A stretch of 19,056 nt of DNA, taken from CAZGSN01 sp964371655. GTDB lineage: Bacteria > Desulfobacterota > Binatia > HRBIN30. The stretch spans positions 1-19,056 of the forward strand of contig CAYJOD010000108.1 in the NCBI GenBank assembly GCA_964371655.1, given 5' to 3'. Shown here one piece after another: positions 14,203 to 19,056 of the stretch. The notes under the pieces were generated by a model. It worked only from the letters and a program-made list of their open reading frames with translations. It searched no databases and was not told the origin of the DNA. The position numbers were made by a program, and so were the translations under genes. The first letter of the stretch is position 1. Each line of letters begins with the position of its first letter.

Positions 14203-15624
14203 ATGAAAGATTGTCGCCAATTCTACATCAACGGGGCTTGGGTCGCGCCGAAGCAGGCGCGCGAGCTTGCCGTTCTCAACCCCGCCAACGAGGAATCAAT
14301 CGGCACGATCAGCCTGGGCAATAAGGACGACGTCGACGCGGCGGTGACGGCGGCACGCAACGCGTTTGCCGCGTTCGCCGCGACGACGCGTGAACAGCGC
14401 CACGATCTGCTCGAGAGTATCGGGGTCGCCTACCAGGCTCATTTCGAAGAGATGGCGGAAACCATCTCCCTCGAGATGGGGGCGCCGCTGTGGCTCTCCA
14501 AGGCCGCGCAAGCGGCAGCACCGCTTGGCCATCTCATGGCCACGCTCAAGGTGTTGCAGAGCTACCAATTCGAGTATCAGCACAACGCCACGATGTTTCG
14601 CCGTGAGCCCATCGGTGTGTGTGGCTTGATCACGCCGTGGAACTGGCCGGTGAACCAAATCGCCTGCAAAGTACTGCCCGCGCTCGCCGCCGGTTGCACG
14701 ATGATTCTCAAGCCCAGCGAGATTGCGCCGCTGAGCGGATATCTGTGGACACAGATTCTGCACGAAGCCGGCGTCCCCGCCGGCGTCTTCAACCTGGTCA
14801 ATGGCGACGGACCAACGGTCGGCGAGGCGATGTCGTCGCACCCCGGGATCGACATGATGTCGTTCACCGGATCGACGCGCGCCGGTGTCGCGGTGGCGAT
14901 CGCGTCGGCACCGACGGTCAAGCGCGTCACCCAGGAGCTCGGTGGCAAGTCGGCCAACATCATTCTCGATGACGCCAATCTGAAGTCGGCGGTAACCGGC
15001 GGCATCCGCAACTGCTTCACCAATAGCGGTCAATCGTGCAACGCCCCGACGCGGATGCTGGTGTCGCAGGCGCAACATGATGAAGCCCTGGCCATCGCCA
15101 AGGGCGTTGCCGACGCCATGCGCGTCGGTGATCCGATGACCGACGGTACCATGCTCGGCCCGGTGGTGAGCCAGGCACAGTACGACAAGATCCAACGCTT
15201 GATCAAAGCCGGCATCGACGAAGGCGCAACCCTGGCAGCCGGCGGCCTCGGCCGGCCCGATGGAATGACACGCGGCTACTTCGTCAAGCCGACGGTGTTC
15301 GGCAACGTGAGCAACAGCATGACCATCGCTCGCGAAGAGATCTTCGGACCGGTGCTTTCGATTCTTCCCTACAAGGATGAAGAGGACGCGGTGCGAATCG
15401 CCAACGACACGCTCTACGGCTTGTCGGCTTACGTCTCTTCGGCCGACAGCGAACGCGCCCGTGACGTTGCCCGCCGCATGCGCTCCGGCAACGTGCACAT
15501 CAACGGCGCCCAGCTCGACTTCAACGCCTGCTTCGGCGGCTACAAACAGTCCGGCAACGGCCGCGAGTGGGGTGAAGCCGGGTTCGAAGAGTTCCTCGAG
15601 CTCAAGGCGGTGTTCGGCTGGTAG
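14203..15624 (+). CDS. NAD(P)-dependent aldehyde dehydrogenase
   Basis: This 473-residue enzyme should oxidise an aldehyde to the carboxylic acid with NAD(P)+. The ALDH motifs are all present: PWNWP with Asn147 (oxyanion), LKPSE with Lys170 (cofactor), FTGSTRAG at 221-228, ELGGKS with general-base Glu245, and NSGQSCNAPTRM with catalytic Cys279, then EEIFGPV at 378-384. Length is normal for the family. The start is ATG 14203, with GAGGAG six bases upstream; an open extension to 14116 crosses the leader stem-loop and adds nothing family-like. The substrate is not determinable; the gene is monocistronic and flanked by inverted copies of a 32-base repeat. No frameshift or missing key residue is seen. 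Confidence 0.95.
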   Translation: MKDCRQFYINGAWVAPKQARELAVLNPANEESIGTISLGNKDDVDAAVTAARNAFAAFAATTREQRHDLLESIGVAYQAHFEEMAETISLEMGAPLWLSKAAQAAAPLGHLMATLKVLQSYQFEYQHNATMFRREPIGVCGLITPWNWPVNQIACKVLPALAAGCTMILKPSEIAPLSGYLWTQILHEAGVPAGVFNLVNGDGPTVGEAMSSHPGIDMMSFTGSTRAGVAVAIASAPTVKRVTQELGGKSANIILDDANLKSAVTGGIRNCFTNSGQSCNAPTRMLVSQAQHDEALAIAKGVADAMRVGDPMTDGTMLGPVVSQAQYDKIQRLIKAGIDEGATLAAGGLGRPDGMTRGYFVKPTVFGNVSNSMTIAREEIFGPVLSILPYKDEEDAVRIANDTLYGLSAYVSSADSERARDVARRMRSGNVHINGAQLDFNACFGGYKQSGNGREWGEAGFEEFLELKAVFGW

Positions 15625-15647
15625 AGCGGCGAAACCAAAGGAAGGAA

Positions 15648-15758
15648 TTGAACAGGAGGAAACGGAGGGAACGGAGAATGATTTGAGGAAGCGGCGCGGA
15701 ATCTCTCTGTTCTCTTCCGCTTTCGCGGCGCGACGGCGGGTCGTTTCCTCCTGTTGAA
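15648..15758. repeat. Inverted repeat just after the aldehyde dehydrogenase gene
   Basis: TTGAACAGGAGGAAACG (15648-15664) and CGTTTCCTCCTGTTGAA (15742-15758) are complementary at 16 of 17 positions. The interior is purine-rich then pyrimidine-rich and can pair further (GGAA with TTCC). It begins 24 bases after the stop codon, so the transcript would end in a long hairpin. Confidence 0.75.
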
Positions 15759-15934
15759 TCTTCACGACGTGTATCGGATGGGCACGTCGGCCGGTGCGCG
15801 GTTGGATCAATCCTCCCCCGCGAGAGCCAGGCCACAACCACCGTAAAACCGGAATTTGTAGATTTTCAGAAGCATGGGACCCCTGACGAAATCAGGGGGA
15901 CCGGTTCAGGGGCACAAGATTCAGAACGTCAGGC

Positions 15935-15966
15935 GTGGGAGATCCCTCGAATCACCGCTCCCTGAC
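15935..15966 (-). repeat. 32-base interspersed repeat, inverted copy
   Basis: The reverse complement of this segment equals 13798-13829 except for one base (A for T in TTCG[T/A]GGG). It continues rightwards into GGTCGCGGCTC, which looks like the fuller form of the same element. Confidence 0.85.
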
Positions 15967-16050
15967 GGTCGCGGCTCAGGTCGAGATGCACAGGCTTTCG
16001 CCAGGTCAGAGCCGCGCGCGTAAGCAAGCGGTCAGCGGGTGAATGCTTCC

Positions 16051-16078
16051 ATAGATGCACGCCATGCCATGCATCTAC
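16051..16078 (-). repeat. REP-like hairpin (GTAG on the minus strand)
   Basis: On the minus strand GTAGATGCATGGC-ATG-GCGTGCATCTAT folds into an imperfect stem, with TAGATGCA / TGCATCTA as its outer pairs. A degenerate relative starts at 18441 (GTAGATGCACGACGTG...). It lies 53 bases downstream of the GFA-family gene. Confidence 0.7.
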
Positions 16079-16130
16079 GCGGCTCACCCTCTCTCAACAT
16101 GTTGGTAAGAACGATTTCGGAGACGCTCCC

Positions 16131-16523
16131 TCACTGATGTTCGAGGCGCGGCAAGTCGTCGTGGATCTCGAACCACGGGGCCTTGTAGTTCACGGCGTAG
16201 TGAAACGCCGGGCGAACACCTGGGTCGGAGTCGAGTAGCCCGAGACGGATGCGGAGCTGCTGCGGCGCCACCGCCATCTCCTTGTACACGGGCGATCCAC
16301 ACACACGGCAGAAGCTGCGCCAGTCACCGGGAGAGGATTCGTAGCGCTGGATGAGGTCGGCACCCGCGAGCAGCCGAAAGCGATCCCGATCCACCGAGGC
16401 GTTGGTCGCGAAGGCCGAGCCGCTGGCCTTTCGGCACATCCCACAGTGACACATGGCGACGGGGCCGAGGTCGCCGTCGATCTCGTAGCGAACTCCGCCG
16501 CACAGACAGCTTCCTGAAATCAT
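16131..16523 (-). CDS. GFA (glutathione-dependent formaldehyde-activating)/CENP-V-type zinc protein
   Basis: This 130-residue protein shows the zinc-site cysteines of the GFA fold: CLCGG with Cys6 and Cys8, MCHCGMCRK with Cys25, Cys27 and Cys30, and FCRVCGS with Cys72 and Cys75. The FHYAVNYKAPWFEI stretch near the C-terminus is typical. Length fits the family. The family name comes from the formaldehyde-glutathione adduct step of Gfa, but most members are uncharacterised and the reaction here is not established. The ATG at 16523 has GGAGG four bases upstream. Its stop is about 50 bases from a GTAG hairpin. The upstream gap to the next same-strand gene contains a separate inverted repeat, so co-transcription with the coniferyl-type dehydrogenase is possible but not shown. 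Confidence 0.93.
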   Translation of the reverse strand: MISGSCLCGGVRYEIDGDLGPVAMCHCGMCRKASGSAFATNASVDRDRFRLLAGADLIQRYESSPGDWRSFCRVCGSPVYKEMAVAPQQLRIRLGLLDSDPGVRPAFHYAVNYKAPWFEIHDDLPRLEHQ

Positions 16524-16560
16524 CTCGCCTCCACTGGCCCGGATTGCTCACCAAGACTCC

Positions 16561-16710
16561 ACCGCAGAGACGCAGAGGCGCGGAGAAGAAGATGTTCTGA
16601 GAACAATTGCACACCCGCCGAAACAGCAGAGTGAACGGAATTGATCCGGCCAGGATCATGATTTCTACCAGCCATCCAAGCCGTTCTCTGCGTCTCGGCG
16701 TCTCGGCGGT
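16561..16710. repeat. 150-base element with 27-base inverted ends
   Basis: The left arm 16561-16587 (ACCGCAGAGACGCAGAGGCG onward) and right arm 16684-16710 are complementary at 23 of 27 positions. The AGACGCAGAGGCGCGGAGAA wording is a known type of interspersed repeat in Geobacter-like and other deltaproteobacterial genomes, to my recollection. It almost fills the gap between the GFA and coniferyl-dehydrogenase genes. Confidence 0.8.
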
Positions 16711-16741
16711 GAGAAATGCAGTCGAACCGCCGCTCTCTACA

Positions 16742-18178
16742 TCACTTCTTGTACTTCAGCAGGAAGTTCAAGATCCGCGATTGGCGCTTGTTGTACGGCG
16801 GATAGAACGTGTGCAACAGCGACAACCTCGGATTGGTGAACACCGGGCGCAGCTTGCTGACCTCGAGGAAGCCTTCGTAGCCGTGGTACTGGCCCATGCC
16901 GCTGGCGCCGACGCCGCCGAAGGGCAGGTCGTGCTGGGCGACGTGCAGGATGCAGTTGTTGATGGTGACGCCGCCGGAGATGGTGCTGAATAGAAGCTTC
17001 TCTTCGAGCTCCTTGCTGTTGGTGAAGATGTAGAAGCCGAGGGGCCGGTCCTTCGAGTTCACGTAGGTGATGACCTCGTCGAGACTCTTGTAGGTCATGA
17101 TCGGGAACAGTGGTCCAAAGATCTCCTCTTTGAGGATCGTCATGTCTTCATTGACGCCGAGCACCAGATGCGGGGGGATCTTGCGCTGCAGATCATTGAA
17201 CCCGGCGCCCGGCACCAGCGATACCAGCCGCGCTCCTTTGCGCTCTGCATCTTCGAGGGTGGCGCGCAGACGACGGTACGACTTGTCGTCGATGATCGAG
17301 GTGTAGCTGCGATCGTCGATGTTCGGGTAGCGCTTGGCCACGATCTGCTTGGCGGCCTCGACGAACTTCTCCTGCTTGCCTTCCGGGATGAACAAGTAGT
17401 CCGGCGCCAGACACGTCTGCCCAGCGTTGATGAACTTGCCGTAGAGAATGTTTTCCGCCGCGGTTTTGACGTCGTAGTCGGGGCAGATGATCGTCGGTGA
17501 CTTGCCGCCGAGCTCGAGGGTCACCGGCGTCAGGGTCTCGGCCGCCGAACGCATGACGTTGCGTCCCGCGTCCGCGGAACCCGTGAAGATCATGTGATCA
17601 TAGGGCAGGGTCGAGAAATCTTGCGCGCGCACGCCCGGGAGGATGGCGAGGGTGTCTTCCGAAAATTGCGCGCCGATCTTCTCCGCCAGAAGTCGGCACA
17701 GGTTCTGCGAGTTCGACGCCATCTTGACCATGGCGCGATTGCCGGCGGCGAGGACACTGGTGAGCGGGCTGATGGCGAGGAACAGAGGGTAGTTCCACGG
17801 CGCCACGATGCCGACGACGCCTTTGGGTTGTGGGATGACGCGATTGCGGCCGCCGGCAAACAAGAACGACACGTGGCGCGACTGCGTCCGCATCCATTTC
17901 GCCAGATGCTTCTTGGTTTCCCGGATGCCGTCGACGGCGCCGAAGATCTCCAGCATCTTGGTTTCCTCGGCACTGCGATGACCGAAGTCTTTGTTGATGG
18001 CCTCGGCGATCGCCTCGGTATTGTCGACGAGGATGTGCTCGAGCTTGGTGAGCCGGTCGAGACGTTCCTGCAGACTCGGATACGGTTGCTTCAAATAGGC
18101 GGCGCGCTGCAAGGTGAAGATGCGCTGCGCTTCGTTCTCGATCACATCAAACGTACGGAGTTGTGCGGTCTGAGCCAT
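16742..18178 (-). CDS. calB: Coniferyl aldehyde dehydrogenase-like NAD(P)-dependent aldehyde dehydrogenase
   Basis: This 478-residue enzyme matches the short-N-terminus (class 3-like) ALDH branch that includes CalB, which oxidises coniferyl aldehyde to ferulate. Typical are QRAAYLKQPYPSLQERLDRL at 25-44, NKDFGHRSAEET at 62-73, GVVGIVAPWNYP with Asn129, VTLELGGKSP with Glu222 and NAGQTCLAPDY with catalytic Cys256, then EEIFGPL and the C-terminal GMGQYHGYEGF segment. The usual Lys-Pro-Ser-Glu cofactor motif reads KMASN (Lys152 kept, Pro and Glu replaced). The hydrophobic, basic C-terminus (FLLKYKK) resembles membrane-associated fatty-aldehyde dehydrogenases, so the substrate could be a long-chain or aromatic aldehyde. 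The start is ATG 18178, with GAGGAG six bases upstream; the open frame beyond is not family-like. Confidence 0.93.
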   Translation of the reverse strand: MAQTAQLRTFDVIENEAQRIFTLQRAAYLKQPYPSLQERLDRLTKLEHILVDNTEAIAEAINKDFGHRSAEETKMLEIFGAVDGIRETKKHLAKWMRTQSRHVSFLFAGGRNRVIPQPKGVVGIVAPWNYPLFLAISPLTSVLAAGNRAMVKMASNSQNLCRLLAEKIGAQFSEDTLAILPGVRAQDFSTLPYDHMIFTGSADAGRNVMRSAAETLTPVTLELGGKSPTIICPDYDVKTAAENILYGKFINAGQTCLAPDYLFIPEGKQEKFVEAAKQIVAKRYPNIDDRSYTSIIDDKSYRRLRATLEDAERKGARLVSLVPGAGFNDLQRKIPPHLVLGVNEDMTILKEEIFGPLFPIMTYKSLDEVITYVNSKDRPLGFYIFTNSKELEEKLLFSTISGGVTINNCILHVAQHDLPFGGVGASGMGQYHGYEGFLEVSKLRPVFTNPRLSLLHTFYPPYNKRQSRILNFLLKYKK

Positions 18179-18334
18179 CGTTTCTCCTCGATTGTTTGGT
18201 CTCTCGCAGCAAGAACGCGAGAGCCGTGAAGGCGGCATTCTCGCGTGACGCTGTCACCGTCGCAAGGCTGCTCATGAAGAGGGAGTGAGGGTGACTGCAA
18301 GATCAGCGAGGGCGAAGAGAGGCTAAGCCAATGC

Positions 18335-18389
18335 GGCCGGCGGAGCCGGCCCTACAAATCATCGTGCCGTAGGGCCGGCTGTGCCGGCC
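18335..18389. repeat. BIME of two perfect REP hairpins (CTAC...GTAG)
   Basis: GGCCGGC-GGA-GCCGGCC-CTAC (18335-18355) is followed by a 13-base spacer and then GTAG-GGCCGGC-TGT-GCCGGCC (18369-18389). Both stems are perfect 7-bp. The orientation (CTAC then GTAG facing each other) matches the copies at 6289-6322 and 10149-10182, but the stem sequence differs, so it is a second REP subtype. Confidence 0.85.
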
Positions 18390-18440
18390 ACCTCGATTCG
18401 CGCTGAATAACTACGTCACTGCACCTGCGCACGCCGGTAC

Positions 18441-18468
18441 GTAGATGCACGACGTGCCGTGCTGCGTC
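18441..18468 (+). repeat. Degenerate REP-like hairpin abutting the FUN14 stop codon
   Basis: GTAGATGCACG is followed by ACGTGC and CGTGCTGCGTCTC; GCACG / CGTGC forms the core stem and the outer pairing is imperfect. The element ends one base before the minus-strand stop (18469-18471) of the FUN14-family gene, so it would sit at the very 3' end of that transcript. Confidence 0.5.
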
Positions 18469-18792
18469 TCAGCCCTTCTTGAATCCAATCGCGAACCCGA
18501 CGCCAAAGGCCGCCCCGAAGGGAAGGTTGGTGGTGACGATCTGCCAAAACTGCTCGGCGACGCCGTGGCCATGAGTGTCGGTCAGCAAGCCGGTGGCGCG
18601 CGCTTCGACCTCACCCCAATCGACCGTAACCATCCGATAGTAGACCAGCACCTGGACGACGATGAACGTCAATCCCAGTGCGATCGCCGCGACCTTGGTG
18701 AGCTTCTTGGCGGCAAAGCCGGCCACCAACCCGGCCCCGCCCCCAAAACCTAGCGACGGCCCAATATCCCGAAACAGCTGAACCCAATCCAT
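18469..18792 (-). CDS. FUN14-family small membrane protein
   Basis: This 107-residue protein has the FUN14 pattern: a Gly-rich N-terminus (GPSLGFGGGAGLVAGFAAKK), a hydrophobic helix (VAAIALGLTFIVVQVLVYY at about 34-52), the VDWGEVEARATG segment after it, and a second Gly-rich helix near the end (NLPFGAAFGVGFAIGFKKG at 89-107). It has two to three predicted membrane segments. In eukaryotes FUN14 proteins act at mitochondria; bacterial members are uncharacterised, so no function is claimed. GGGGAG lies about 8 bases before the ATG. The gene stands apart from its neighbours: a hairpin follows its stop. Confidence 0.88.
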   Translation of the reverse strand: MDWVQLFRDIGPSLGFGGGAGLVAGFAAKKLTKVAAIALGLTFIVVQVLVYYRMVTVDWGEVEARATGLLTDTHGHGVAEQFWQIVTTNLPFGAAFGVGFAIGFKKG

Positions 18793-18909
18793 GCAACAAG
18801 CTCCCCGGTCGGCCGCAGCATACCGTGCGCATTCGGAGCTGTCGACAAACTAGTTTGAGTCGGAGATTCGGACGTGGCGTGGGCCGTCACTGTCTCAAAA
18901 CCTCGGCAA

Positions 18910-18938
18910 GGTGGTACAGGCCAGAGGCCTATACCACC
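18910..18938. repeat. Imperfect palindrome, relative of 18964-19000
   Basis: GGTGGTACAGGCC (18910-18922) and GGCCTATACCACC (18926-18938) pair over 13 positions with one mismatch and a 3-base loop. The GGTGGTA(T/C)AGGC unit is the same as in the perfect hairpin downstream. Confidence 0.75.
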
Positions 18939-18963
18939 AAGAACCCAATCTCGGGGCAGAAAG

Positions 18964-19000
18964 CATTGGTGGTATAGGCTTCCAGCCTATACCACCAATG
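18964..19000. repeat. Perfect 17-bp hairpin with 3-base loop
   Basis: CATTGGTGGTATAGGCT-TCC-AGCCTATACCACCAATG is perfectly complementary over all 17 positions. With the partner at 18910-18938 it fills most of the 264 bases to the right of the FUN14 gene. It lacks GTAG and a T-tract, so it is a different repeat family from the REPs and not a clear terminator. The last 56 bases of the window (19001-19056) show no feature I can support. Confidence 0.85.
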
Positions 19001-19056
19001 ACTGGAGTTTGGCCATCTTGAGGGGCTTATCCGTAGGCGGCGCGACTGAAATTCTC

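Larger units (their letters stand above)
15625..16130. other. Gene-free region between convergent aldehyde dehydrogenase and GFA genes
   Basis: These 506 bases hold no supported gene. They contain a 17-base inverted repeat (15648-15758), a 7-bp hairpin CCCCTGA-CGAAA-TCAGGGG (15880-15898), the reverse copy of the 32-base repeat (15935-15966) and a GTAG-type hairpin (16051-16078). None has a T-tract making it a clear terminator. Confidence 0.65.

Noticed and set aside
13708..14220. 170-codon minus-strand frame upstream of the aldehyde dehydrogenase
   Set aside because: Composed of repeat elements (the 32-mer, GTAG hairpin and stem-loop) with no start signal or motif.
14296..15837. Long (513-codon) open frame antisense to the aldehyde dehydrogenase
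   Set aside because: It mirrors the real gene in a GC-rich region, is His/Arg-rich with no recognisable motif, and has no ribosome site. The plus-strand frame has every ALDH catalytic motif.

Overview
The window is GC-rich bacterial chromosomal DNA from a Gram-negative (diderm) organism: it encodes an OmpA-type outer-membrane protein, a c-type cytochrome/outer-membrane-barrel protein and a large secreted beta-helix-like adhesin. The Thr/Pro-rich linker followed by cohesin-like and dockerin-like modules, the coniferyl-aldehyde-dehydrogenase-like enzyme and the density of short palindromic repeats resemble uncultured Desulfobacterota/Binatota-type genomes. That placement is a family-level impression, not proven here. 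A 35-base C run at the left end suggests a contig edge or a sequencing artefact.

Layout. Positions 104-4697 lie on the minus strand: an OmpA-family protein with a possible sigma54 promoter, an NtrC-family response regulator, a soluble sensor kinase immediately upstream of it (5 bp apart), and an unrecognised 130-residue protein. A plus-strand globin-coupled histidine kinase follows (4929-6227), transcribed divergently. A block with related direct-repeat/palindrome copies on both sides (6234-6641 and 10082-10328) encloses a 1063-residue secreted protein (6707-9898, minus). Next are an AMP-forming acyl-CoA synthetase (10435-12123, plus), a monoheme cytochrome-porin fusion candidate (12335-13537, minus), an NAD(P)-dependent aldehyde dehydrogenase (14203-15624, plus), a GFA/CENP-V-type zinc protein (16131-16523, minus), a coniferyl-aldehyde-dehydrogenase-like enzyme (16742-18178, minus) and a FUN14-family membrane protein (18469-18792, minus).

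How the genes may work together. The sensor kinase and NtrC-type regulator form a two-component pair acting at sigma54 promoters. The neighbouring heme-globin kinase adds an O2/redox-responsive input with no receiver protein of its own nearby. The acyl-CoA synthetase and two aldehyde dehydrogenases fit aldehyde-to-acid-to-acyl-CoA metabolism, but they are not in one operon.

The most distinctive feature is the intergenic DNA. Almost every gap carries palindromes, many with GTAG at the base of the hairpin (CTAC on the other strand), the signature of REP/BIME elements moved by RAYT transposases. A 24-codon remnant that looks like the N-terminus of such a transposase lies beside one of them. The cytochrome-porin gene and this REP/RAYT network are the parts most worth following up.
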